Part shown: one piece after another, positions 38,205 to 46,419 of the stretch
How positions within the stretch are numbered: position 1 is the stretch's first letter
How the letters are laid out: each line of letters starts with the position of its first letter
Origin: Geobacteraceae bacterium
GTDB taxonomy: Bacteria > Desulfobacterota > Desulfuromonadia > Geobacterales > Geobacteraceae
Length of the DNA: 62,136 bases
Assembly: GCA_029975275.1 (NCBI GenBank)
Contig: JARKPN010000127.1
Coordinates: forward strand, 1-62,136
Direction: 5' to 3'
Program-made: the position numbers and the translations under genes
Notes under the pieces: model-generated
Seen by the model: only the letters and a program-made list of their open reading frames with translations
The model's database searches: none
Told to the model about the DNA's origin: nothing

Positions 38205-39058
38205 GCGAGCACGTTTTCGAGCTTCGTGATGTAAGTTTCCGCTATCCCGACGGGAGCAGAGGGCTGGAAAACTGCACCCATGCCGTCAGGCGCGGCAGCC
38301 GTACGGCAATGCTGGGCGTCAACGGCTCCGGCAAGACGACCCTTTTTCTCCATCTGAACGGCATCCTCCGGCCGCAGGCCGGAACCGTGCTTCATGACGG
38401 CATGCCGCTTGACTACGGACGCCACGGACTGCGCCGGCTCCGTTCCCGCGTCGGCCTGGTGTTCCAGAACCCCGATTCGCAGCTCTTTTCCGCGAGCGTC
38501 AGGGAGGATGTCTCTTTCGGGCCCATGAACCTGGGGCTGGAGCGGAAGATCGTCCGTGAAAGGGTTGAAGAGGCGCTTATGGCTGTCGGTCTGCTGGAAA
38601 TGGCTGACAGGCCGGTGCATAACCTGAGCTACGGCCAGAAGAAGCGGGTCTGCATCGCCGGGGTGCTGGCCATGGACCCTGAGGTCATGATCCTGGATGA
38701 GCCCATGGCCGGCCTTGATGCGCCGATGCAGCGGGAGCTGCGCCGGATTCTGGAACGCCTGCATGCAAACGGCATGACAATTGTGCTCGCCACCCACGAT
38801 GTGGATTTTGCCTACCAGTGGGCGGATTCGATTACCGTGATGCATGACGGGGGATGCGCCGGAACCTGGGGAGCAGAGGAGCTTCCCGCCGCGCTGGAGG
38901 AACTGGAGCCCCTGGGCCTCGGTATGCCGCGGGTGGCCGAACTCTACCGCGCCCTCGTCTCCTGCGGCATGCTGCGCGATGATAGTTTCGTCCCCCGAAG
39001 CCATGGGGATCTGCTGCTCCAGCTTGCCGATGTTCCACGTGCCTGCTCTACCAACTAG
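38201..39058 (+). CDS. cbiO: Cobalt ECF transporter ATPase CbiO
   Basis: The 285-residue ABC ATPase has Walker A (GVNGSGKTTLFLHLNG), the Q loop FQNPDSQLFSASV, signature LSYGQKKRV and Walker B MILDEPMAGLD. The last codons (ACSTN) and TAG run into the left end of a MITE-like repeat at 39054, so the original C-terminus may have been slightly altered. Confidence 0.94.
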   Translation: MSEHVFELRDVSFRYPDGSRGLENCTHAVRRGSRTAMLGVNGSGKTTLFLHLNGILRPQAGTVLHDGMPLDYGRHGLRRLRSRVGLVFQNPDSQLFSASVREDVSFGPMNLGLERKIVRERVEEALMAVGLLEMADRPVHNLSYGQKKRVCIAGVLAMDPEVMILDEPMAGLDAPMQRELRRILERLHANGMTIVLATHDVDFAYQWADSITVMHDGGCAGTWGAEELPAALEELEPLGLGMPRVAELYRALVSCGMLRDDSFVPRSHGDLLLQLADVPRACSTN

Positions 39059-39220
39059 TGTCCTGTGCGGTTAGTTCACCGCAAGAATTCCGAGGAATTT
39101 TGGTTCCTGGCAAGGCGGGCGACACAGGCCTAGCGGGGTCTAAGCCGAGGAGCCGGAACGCGGCCAGGGGCCAAAAGGCCCGGAATTGTAAGGAAGGAAT
39201 TAGCCGCACAGGACACTAGT
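39054..39220. mobile_element. MITE-like element at the cbiO stop
   Basis: This 167-bp element has 24-bp terminal inverted repeats with two mismatches, ACTAGTGTCCTGTGCGG- at 39054-39077 and its complement at 39197-39220. It has no ORF. It contains the TAG of cbiO. The ends are ACTAGT, so a CTAG target duplication is possible. Confidence 0.75.
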
Positions 39221-39280
39221 CTGAGTGCCCGCAAGAAGAGAGACACCGGTAACTGTGGACTACTCTTTACAAAATACCTG

Positions 39281-39674
39281 GTTTCCATCCGGAAAGTACC
39301 GGCAGGGGACGGGCCGGAACTTCCCCGGAGCCTCTCGTAATCGGTCACCATCCTTCGCCCGGATTAAGAGCTTGTTCGTAAATAAGCATTCCGGGCTCGC
39401 ATCCCGTCTCCACGCCGTCTTTGACCTGTCCTCAATCGCAAAATCCTCGACGTAGCCCTGCTACGCCTGCGGTTTTACTCAATCGTCCCGGCCAAATCCG
39501 ACATAAATCCGGGCGCGATCACTCGGAACGTTATTTACGAACAAGCTCCAGATACTCTGCCGGATTCAGGCGCTTTCCTGTGAGCCACCTGATTGCACTG
39601 AATCCGTACGAGAGGCTCCATGAAAGCCCCGACCCGTCCTTCATAGCATTTTTCCAGAGTTTCCGGATGGAAAC
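39281..39674 (+). repeat. Type A dispersed repeat, copy 2, interrupted by type B
   Basis: It begins GTTTCCATCCGG and ends CCGGATGGAAAC. Removing 39368-39548 leaves about 213 bp matching the copy at 46167-46383 in reverse and the copy at 24818-25023 directly. The join CCGGATTAAGAG/CAGATACTCTG is uninterrupted in the 46-kb copy. This and the next element fill most of the 832-bp gap from cbiO to tonB; 39675-39890 holds only the tonB upstream region. Confidence 0.85.
39368..39548. mobile_element. Type B repeat inserted in type A
   Basis: GAGCTTGTTCGTAAATAA at 39368-39385 recurs inverted at 39531-39548. The 181-bp element has no gene. Its ends also flank the type A copy at 46141-46400. Confidence 0.85.
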
Positions 39675-39890
39675 TATCTGTTTCCTAAACGAACTGCGCG
39701 CCATGGTTCATTTTCGTTGCTGAGTACTTACTCTTGGCGGTACTGCGACGGTATGTATTTCCCGAAGGATAATCGGTATGCGTAGCACGTTTTTTAAATT
39801 CGTATGTTTTTTATCTTGACTAATAATTTTATGATGCTACTTTAGTCCGCACGAATACCGCGTGCCGCCCACCGGAGAGGTTGTGGTTCA

Positions 39891-40721
39891 ATGTTCGCCG
39901 ATCTCCTTCGACATTCCTGCCCATCCACCGTAAGCGCCTCCAGCCGCGGAGACAGAAGGTTCACCTTTGGCGGATGCCTGGCGCTCTCGCTCGTTCTCCA
40001 TGTAACGGTGCTCTCGGTATTCACTCTGTTCAGGACATATACCGGACACGTGCCTCGCAAGACCGTCGTGATAGAGATCGACCTGAGCCGCATCGAAGCT
40101 GCCAACCTCGGCAAGTCTTCATCTCTCCCCGCGCCGGTCTCCAAGTCGAAGGCCGCCGCGCCTCCACGCCCCGGTCCCCGTACCTCCGCCATCCGTACCG
40201 CTCGTCCTTTTTCCGGCCGGGCTTCCAGGGAGGAGCCCGTCGCGCTTCCTCCCGAACCCGGACCTGGCAGGAAAACCGAAACGAAAACGGCGGAGGCGGG
40301 CGCCGGCGGTTCCCTGTCGGGAACGGCTCCGTCGGCATCGGGCAGCGGGGCGGCGGGAACGCAGTCCGGCGGGCGGGGAAAAGAAGGGCGTCGATCGTCC
40401 GGCGGCGGCAAGGAGCCGGGCCAGGCATTGGCCGACTACAGCCGTGCCGTCCGAGCTCTGATCGAGAGGCACAAGGAATACCCCCTTGCCGCAAGAAAGC
40501 TGGGAATTCACGGAACAGTGGTTGTCTGTTTTTCCCTGAATCGCCATGGCGAACTGTGCGGCGTTTCTGTGGCGAAATCGTCCGGGAACACCATGCTCGA
40601 CAACGCGGGTATGCGCGCGGTCCGCAACGTTGGCACCTTCCCGCCTCCACCATCCCATGCCGTGCAGGGGGAAGCGCTTTCCTTCAGAATCCCCATAACC
40701 TTTGCCCTGACGACGGGATGA
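39891..40721 (+). CDS. tonB: TonB-family energy transducer
   Basis: The 276-residue protein has one N-terminal transmembrane helix (FGGCLALSLVLHVTVLSVF), a Pro/Ser/Gly-rich linker and a C-terminal TonB domain (YPLAARKLGIHGTVVVCFSL, AGMRAVRNVGTFPPPP). It transmits proton-motive force to the outer-membrane receptor encoded next. No exbB/exbD are in the window. The ATG at 39891 follows GGAGAGG. Confidence 0.92.
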   Translation: MFADLLRHSCPSTVSASSRGDRRFTFGGCLALSLVLHVTVLSVFTLFRTYTGHVPRKTVVIEIDLSRIEAANLGKSSSLPAPVSKSKAAAPPRPGPRTSAIRTARPFSGRASREEPVALPPEPGPGRKTETKTAEAGAGGSLSGTAPSASGSGAAGTQSGGRGKEGRRSSGGGKEPGQALADYSRAVRALIERHKEYPLAARKLGIHGTVVVCFSLNRHGELCGVSVAKSSGNTMLDNAGMRAVRNVGTFPPPPSHAVQGEALSFRIPITFALTTG

Positions 40722-40811
40722 AGAATACGGGGTCCTTTCAGGGGTCGAGGTTGAAGACCCCTGCAATTGCAATGGGTTGCATGAAATAACATGGCTACAA
40801 GGAGGTACCGC

Positions 40812-43037
40812 GTGAGGAAGTATCTTGTTCTGCTCGGGGTTCTGCTCGCATTCCCAGCATACGGTGAGGAAAAAGCGGCCGATCTCGACGAGATCGTGGT
40901 CACCGCCACCAGAACGGAGAAATCCGTGGGAGACGCACCCGGCTCGGTGAGCGTCGTTACCGCGGCGGAGATGAAAAAGCGCAACATCCAGTCGCTGGAC
41001 GAGGCGCTGAACCTGCTGCCTGGGGTGCTGGACAACCGCATCAAAGGGCTGATGGGGACGACATCCACCGTCACCTTTCGCGGCCTTTCGGGCGCGGGGC
41101 GCAGCCTGCTCCTCCTGGACGGCATGCCGCTGAACAGCGCCTATTCGGCCAGCCAGCCGTGGGGCGGTCTCTATGCCCGGAATTTCTCTCAGATTGAAGT
41201 GGTCCGGGGTCCCTCGTCGAGCCTCTACGGCGGCAACGCCATGGGAGGTGTCATCAATTTCATGAGCCATATGCCGGAAAAGAGGGAATTCACCCTGTCG
41301 GGCGGCTACGGCGACCGGTTGGGAAGCGACACCGGTCTGGCCAATCTCTGGAGCACCTACGCCTCCTACGGGGACAAGATCGGAAAGCTCCGCCTCTATA
41401 CCGCGTTCGGCTACCGGACCACCAGGGGCTACCCCACCGCACTGGTAACGGCCTCCAGCGCGCCCACGGCGGCCTCCGGCATCACCGGAGCGACCCGTAC
41501 CTTTTCCACCACGGGAGCCACCAGATATCTGGTCGGCGATACCGGTGACAACGGCTGGTGGGATTACTCCGCGGCGGTCAGGGTGCAGTACGACATCTCG
41601 GAGACCGACAATGTCCGGTTTTCCTGGCTGCGCACCGCCAACAAATATTCCTATGAAGACCCCCACACCTACCTGAGAAACGCAGCCGGGCAACCGGTGT
41701 ACACCTTCACCAACTCGTCGGGCAGAGCGGTAGTCACGGAAAGCACCTTCATTAACGGCGAGGGAAGCAACATCATTGATACCTACGTCATCCACGCCGA
41801 AGCCCTGTTCGGCACTGTGAAAGGAAAATTCCTGTTCGGCATCAACGACGAGATCGAAAACTGGTACACCACCCCCAGCTCGGCTACCCTGGCCGGGGGC
41901 AGGGGAAACAAGAGCGACTCGCCCGGCAGGACCTATTACACCGACCTCCAGCTCTCCCTGCCCGTCATGGAGAAGCATATCCTGACCGGCGGTTTCACCT
42001 TCCGTTACGACACCGCGGACAGCAACAATTTCCCCCTGAACGATTACCGGGATCCCGACTCGGTGTCCGGCGCCAGCACCCAGTGGGGCGGGGGGACGAC
42101 GCAGACCTATTCCGCCTACCTCCAGGGCGAGATCGCGCTGCTTGACTCCCTGACCCTCTACGCCGGTCTGCGAAACGACTTCTGGGTATCCAACAACGGT
42201 TACGCGGGCTTCACCGGAACCGGCGCCACCTCGGAAACCTATCCGGAAAAGACGAAAAACTCGGTCAACCCCAAGGGCGCGGTGGTCTGGAAGCCCCTGG
42301 ACGGCACCACGCTCCGGGTATCCGGCGGCAAGGCTTTCCGGGCGCCCCCGCTCAACCAGCTCTACAGGACGTGGATATCGTCCGGCACGCAGACCATCTA
42401 CAACTCCAACCCCGACCTGGACCCTGAAACGGTGCTCGGCTGGGATATCGGGGGGGAACAGGCCCTCTGGAAAGGCGCGAAGATCAAGGCGACCTTCTTC
42501 GAGAACTACCTGAGCCACATGATCTACAACGTCACCATCGCCGGCACCACCACCATTGACGGAAAAGAATACAAAAACAAGAAGTACACCAATGTGGGCG
42601 GTGCCGAGACCAGGGGGGTCGAGCTGGAACTGGAGCAGAAAATGGGCGACAACCTCCGGCTGTTCGCCGGCTATACCTACACCGATTCCGAGATTACCGA
42701 GTACGACCCGGACCCGACCCTGGTTGGAAAACAGCTCACTCAGGTACCGCGCAACATGTTCTTCGTGGGCGCTGACGCCTCCTGGGGTCCCGCGTCCCTG
42801 TTCGCCTCGGGCAGGTATGTGGGCAAACGCCACAACTCAGACGACAACAGCGACACGGTCAACAAGGTATACGGATCCTACGACCCCTATTTCGTGGTTG
42901 ACATGAAGGTCTCGTACAAGGTCACGGACTGGGCCACAGCTTCCTTCAGCGTCAACAACCTGCTGGACCGGGAATACTACACCTACTATGTGTCGCCCGG
43001 CCGATCCTTCTTCGCCAACCTGGACTTGAAATTCTGA
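40812..43037 (+). CDS. TonB-dependent outer membrane receptor (BtuB-like)
   Basis: The 741-residue protein has a signal peptide (RKYLVLLGVLLAFPAYG), a TonB box region DLDEIVVTATRTEKS, a plug domain (LNLLPGV, QIEVVRGPSSSLYGGNAMGG) and a beta barrel ending in the aromatic strand FFANLDLKF. The GTG at 40812 has AAGGAGG six bases upstream and gives a normal signal peptide; an ATG at 40791 is possible. Neighbours (ABC importer, CobN, chelatase AAA+ subunits, cobalt transporter) suggest a corrinoid, other tetrapyrrole or metal chelate as substrate; this is inference. Confidence 0.9.
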   Translation: MRKYLVLLGVLLAFPAYGEEKAADLDEIVVTATRTEKSVGDAPGSVSVVTAAEMKKRNIQSLDEALNLLPGVLDNRIKGLMGTTSTVTFRGLSGAGRSLLLLDGMPLNSAYSASQPWGGLYARNFSQIEVVRGPSSSLYGGNAMGGVINFMSHMPEKREFTLSGGYGDRLGSDTGLANLWSTYASYGDKIGKLRLYTAFGYRTTRGYPTALVTASSAPTAASGITGATRTFSTTGATRYLVGDTGDNGWWDYSAAVRVQYDISETDNVRFSWLRTANKYSYEDPHTYLRNAAGQPVYTFTNSSGRAVVTESTFINGEGSNIIDTYVIHAEALFGTVKGKFLFGINDEIENWYTTPSSATLAGGRGNKSDSPGRTYYTDLQLSLPVMEKHILTGGFTFRYDTADSNNFPLNDYRDPDSVSGASTQWGGGTTQTYSAYLQGEIALLDSLTLYAGLRNDFWVSNNGYAGFTGTGATSETYPEKTKNSVNPKGAVVWKPLDGTTLRVSGGKAFRAPPLNQLYRTWISSGTQTIYNSNPDLDPETVLGWDIGGEQALWKGAKIKATFFENYLSHMIYNVTIAGTTTIDGKEYKNKKYTNVGGAETRGVELELEQKMGDNLRLFAGYTYTDSEITEYDPDPTLVGKQLTQVPRNMFFVGADASWGPASLFASGRYVGKRHNSDDNSDTVNKVYGSYDPYFVVDMKVSYKVTDWATASFSVNNLLDREYYTYYVSPGRSFFANLDLKF

Positions 43038-43039
43038 TT

Positions 43040-44023
43040 ATGAAGCCGCTATTGTTACTGATTGTCATACTCTGTATGCCGTTGCTGTCGGTGGGTGATT
43101 TACGGGCAGCGGCTCTCACCTGGCGCGACAAGACCGGCACCGATGTCACGGTGCGGGTTCCGGTCAAACGGGCGGTCCTCTACGAGACCTACGAGCTGCT
43201 GCCGGTGACCGGCGCGTGGGACCGGGTGGCCGGCATCAGCCGCTTCGCGCTGGAAAACGACCTGCTCCGGGCCGTGAAGCCCGACTTCGCCCGCGCCATT
43301 CACTCCACCGGGAGCGCCATGGACGTGAACGCCGAGGCCCTGTTTCGGCTCAGGCCGGACGTGATTATCACCTGGACCAGCAATCCGCAGGCGGTCCGCT
43401 TCCTTCGCGCCAGGGGACTGACCGTCATCGCGGTCTATCCGGAGAGCGTCCGGGAGCTCTACGACGTGATGCGGCTCCAGGGGAGGCTGTTCGGCCGGGA
43501 ACAGCGGGTGGAGTCCGTGATCGGTGAAATGGAGCGGATATTCTGTATGATCCATTCCCGGACTGCCTCGCTGCCGCCCTCGGCGCGGAAAAAGGTGCTG
43601 TGGCTGTCCAGCAAGCAGACCACCGTTGCCGGGAGGGTCGGCGTGAACAACGACCTGTTCGGCATCATCAAGCTGGAGAACTGCGCCGGCTCCGTCAACG
43701 GGCGCACCGCCGATGTCCCCCTGGAGCGGATAGCCGCCTGGAACCCGGACCTGGTGTTCATCTGGGGCAACGCACGCTACGGCCCGGCCGACATCCTCGC
43801 TAATCCCCAATGGCGGCACGTCAATGCGGTAAAGAACCGTGCCGTGTACAAGGCCCCCAAGTGGTCCACCTGGTCGCCCCGCATCGCCCCCATTGCCCTT
43901 TGGATAGCGTCAAAGGCCTATCCCGAGCGGTTTCGGGACGTAAATGTTGACAGTGCCATCGATGACTTCTACCGTAAGGTTTACGGCATCCCTTACGGAA
44001 AGGTGACACGCATTGCGAACTAA
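43040..44023 (+). CDS. Periplasmic substrate-binding protein of an ABC importer (BtuF/FhuD type)
   Basis: The 327-residue protein has a signal peptide (LLLLIVILCMPLLSVGDLRA) and the cluster 8 binding-protein pattern: VAGISRFALEND, EALFRLRPDVIITWTSNPQA, AAWNPDLVFIWG. The ATG is two bases after the receptor stop. It should pass the ligand to the permease encoded next. Confidence 0.9.
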   Translation: MKPLLLLIVILCMPLLSVGDLRAAALTWRDKTGTDVTVRVPVKRAVLYETYELLPVTGAWDRVAGISRFALENDLLRAVKPDFARAIHSTGSAMDVNAEALFRLRPDVIITWTSNPQAVRFLRARGLTVIAVYPESVRELYDVMRLQGRLFGREQRVESVIGEMERIFCMIHSRTASLPPSARKKVLWLSSKQTTVAGRVGVNNDLFGIIKLENCAGSVNGRTADVPLERIAAWNPDLVFIWGNARYGPADILANPQWRHVNAVKNRAVYKAPKWSTWSPRIAPIALWIASKAYPERFRDVNVDSAIDDFYRKVYGIPYGKVTRIAN

Positions 44024-45002
44024 GACCGTCCTCATCATCGCGGCCCCGTTCCTGGCCGCACTGCTCTCCCTGTTCCTCGGCGCCTACGGCATCTCCCCCC
44101 TCCAGGTGCTGTCCGCGTTGCGGGACGGGCTCGCCGGGGTCGATTCGCCGGAAACGGCCATCATCCTGGACATCCGCCTTCCCCGCATCGTGCTGGCCGG
44201 CCTGGCTGGTCTGGCACTGGCCACCTCGGGCGCGACCCTCCAGGCGGTGCTGCGCAACCCGCTGGTGGATCCGTTCATCCTCGGCATCTCCTCAGGGGCC
44301 GCCTTCGGCTGCGCCCTCACCATCGGCTTTGCGCCGTTTATCCCGCTGCAGGCCGCGGCCTTCCTGGGCGGCGGGCTCGCGGTGTTGGTGGCATGCCTTA
44401 TCGCCCGCACCGGCGACGGCGGCATGTCGCGCCTTTCCCTGGTGCTCTCGGGTGTGATCGTCTCCGCCTTCTTCAGCGCCATGGTCTCGCTGATCAAGTT
44501 TTTCGTGGAGCCCATGAAGCTGCAGAGCATCGTGTTCTGGCTTATGGGGAGCTTTTCCCTGGCCGAGTGGTCCCAGGCCCGCTCAGCGGGTATCGGCATC
44601 CTGCTCGGCTGTGTTCCGGTCCTGCTGCTGCGCTGGCGGCTGAACGTCATCAGCATGGGTGACGAGGAGGCCCGGGCCATGGGGATCAACGTGTCCCGCA
44701 AGCGCGTCGTCTTCATCGCCGCCGCCACCCTGGCGGCCACCAGCGCCGTGGCGGTGAGCGGCATCATCGGCTGGGTCGGCCTCATGGTGCCGCACCTGGT
44801 GCGGATGCTGGCCGGTCCCGACCACCGCAGGCTCATCCCGCTCACCATGGCGGGCGGCGCCACCTTCATGATCCTGGCCGACACGGTGGCCCGCAACCTG
44901 ACCGACTTCGACATCCCGGTGGGGATCATCACGGCGGTCGCGGGCGCCCCGTTTTTCGTCTACCTGATGAAGCGCAACGGAAAGGAGTGCTGGGGACGAT
45001 GA
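44013..45002 (+). CDS. ABC transporter permease (BtuC/FecCD type)
   Basis: The 329-residue membrane protein has LPRIVLAGLAGLALATSGATL, LRNPLVDPFILGISSGAAFG and the coupling region GIIGWVGLMVPHLVRMLAGP with RRLIPL, all of the FecCD family. The start is a TTG at 44013 inside the previous gene; upstream in frame is a stop, so this or a later start is forced. AAAGG lies nine bases upstream. Confidence 0.92.
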   Translation: MRTKTVLIIAAPFLAALLSLFLGAYGISPLQVLSALRDGLAGVDSPETAIILDIRLPRIVLAGLAGLALATSGATLQAVLRNPLVDPFILGISSGAAFGCALTIGFAPFIPLQAAAFLGGGLAVLVACLIARTGDGGMSRLSLVLSGVIVSAFFSAMVSLIKFFVEPMKLQSIVFWLMGSFSLAEWSQARSAGIGILLGCVPVLLLRWRLNVISMGDEEARAMGINVSRKRVVFIAAATLAATSAVAVSGIIGWVGLMVPHLVRMLAGPDHRRLIPLTMAGGATFMILADTVARNLTDFDIPVGIITAVAGAPFFVYLMKRNGKECWGR

Positions 45003-45772
45003 TACGGGTCGAAGGCTTGAGTTTCCGTCATCACCACGCGCCGAGAGCGGTGGTGGAAGATGTCTCCTTTACCGTGGACAACGGCAGGATCGCGGTGCTG
45101 CTTGGTCCCAACGGGTCGGGCAAGACTACGCTGTTCAAGTGCATCGCCGGGCTGTGGAAGTCGTGCGGCGGAACGGTCCGGCTTGACGGAAGGGAAACCG
45201 ATGGTCTCTCCTTCAGGGAGCGGGCACTGCTGCTGGCCCTGGTGCCCCAGGACCATACCCCGCCCTTCCCCTATACGGCCCTTGAGACGGTGCTCATGGG
45301 CCGGGCGCCACACGTGGGGCTGTACGCCTCCCCTTCCGCCCGGGACGTGGACAAGGCCCGCGCCGCCCTGGAGACCGTGGGTGTCGGCCACCTGGCCGAC
45401 CGCCCCTATACCCGGGTCAGCGGCGGAGAGAGGCAACTGATACTGATCGCCCGCGCCCTGGCTCAGGAGTCGCCCATCCTCCTGCTGGACGAACCTACCT
45501 CCCACCTGGATTTCCGCAACCAGCACGCAGTACTCTCCTGGGTGCGCCGGGTGGCCGGGGACAAGGGGCTGACCGTGCTCATGACCCTGCACGACCCGAA
45601 CCTGGCAGCCCACTTCGCCCACCAGGTGGTGCTGCTGAAGGAGGGCTGCGTCATTGCCGACGGGATCCCGGAGCAGGTCCTGAACGAAGGCAGCCTGGAG
45701 CAGCTCTACGGCGTGGGCATCGGCACCGTGGCCGACGCCGGGCGGCGGCTGTTCTATCCGAGGTCCGCATGA
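44999..45772 (+). CDS. ABC transporter ATPase (BtuD/FecE type)
   Basis: The 257-residue protein has Walker A (GPNGSGKTTLF), Q loop VPQDHTPPFPYT, signature SGGERQLILIARAL and Walker B ILLLDEPTSHLD. The ATG at 44999 overlaps the permease stop (ATGA). A GTG at 44987 is possible. Confidence 0.93.
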   Translation: MIRVEGLSFRHHHAPRAVVEDVSFTVDNGRIAVLLGPNGSGKTTLFKCIAGLWKSCGGTVRLDGRETDGLSFRERALLLALVPQDHTPPFPYTALETVLMGRAPHVGLYASPSARDVDKARAALETVGVGHLADRPYTRVSGGERQLILIARALAQESPILLLDEPTSHLDFRNQHAVLSWVRRVAGDKGLTVLMTLHDPNLAAHFAHQVVLLKEGCVIADGIPEQVLNEGSLEQLYGVGIGTVADAGRRLFYPRSA

Positions 45773-46140
45773 TCGAGGCCCTGGCATTACGCAAAAGCTA
45801 CGGCACGGTCACGGCCGTGGACGGTGTTTCCTTCTCCGTTGGAGCGGGAGAGGTATTCGGCCTCCTGGGCCCCAACGGCGCGGGCAAGAGCACCCTGATC
45901 CGGATGATGACCTGCCTCACCCGGCCCGACTCCGGTACTTCCCTCATCCACGGCCGCGACGTCACCGGAGAGCCGGGCGCCATAAAGTCCCTCATCGGCG
46001 TTGTGCCGCAGGAGAGCAACCTGGACAGAGAGCTGACGGCGCTGGACCGGGAGGCGCTGCTGTCGCTGCTGGTCATGGCGGGCTACACCCTGCTGTTCCT
46101 GGCGGTGGGGACGCGGTTGATACGGAAGTACAGCGAGTAA
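45769..46140 (+). pseudogene. Deletion fusion of an ABC-2 ATPase and permease
   Basis: The 123-residue frame starts as a DrrA-type ATPase (LRKSYGTVTAVDGVSFSV, Walker A GPNGAGKSTLIRMM, Q loop VVPQESNLD). Near codon 92 it becomes the last helix of an ABC-2 permease (LLSLLVMAGYTLLFLAVGTR, LIRKYSE). Signature and Walker B are missing. The join lies between two similar stretches, LDRELTA and LDREAL, suggesting deletion between short repeats. It overlaps the previous gene (ATGA), so an exporter pair probably once belonged to this operon. Confidence 0.85.
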
Positions 46141-46400
46141 GAGCTTGTTCGTAAATAAGTTAATTTGTTTCCATCCGGGAAACCCTGGAAAAATGTTATG
46201 AGGGACGGGTGGGGGCTTTCACGGAGCCTCTCGTACGGCTTCAGTGCAATCATACGACTCACGGGAAAGCGCCTGAATCCGGCAGAGTATCTGCTCTTAA
46301 TCCGGGCGAAGGATGGTGACCGATTACGAGAGGCTTCGGGGAAGTTCCGACCCGTCCCCTGTCGACACTTTACCGATGGAAACTATTTACGAACAAGCTC
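46141..46400. repeat. Type B repeat interrupted by type A
   Basis: GAGCTTGTTCGTAAATAA at 46141-46158 begins right after the TAA of the fusion gene, and TATTTACGAACAAGCTC closes at 46384-46400. All but eight bases of the interior is the type A element at 46167-46383. Confidence 0.8.
46167..46383 (-). repeat. Type A dispersed repeat, copy 3 (inverted)
   Basis: This uninterrupted 217-bp copy, starting GTTTCCATCCGG and ending CGATGGAAAC, is the reverse complement of the copy at 39281-39674. Internal arms GGAGCCTCTCGTACGG and TTACGAGAGGCTTCGGGG form a further inverted pair. It ends 36 bases before cobN, so it lies in the probable 5' region of that gene. Confidence 0.85.
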
Positions 46401-46419
46401 TGAGCAAAGGAGCATCACC

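Noticed and set aside
39675-39890. Second B12 riboswitch or Fur box upstream of tonB
   Set aside because: No B12 box or recognisable palindromic operator could be found there.
40119-42833. 904-codon antisense open frame over tonB and the receptor
   Set aside because: Low-complexity Gly/Arg-rich translation without family features; opposite strand of clear genes.
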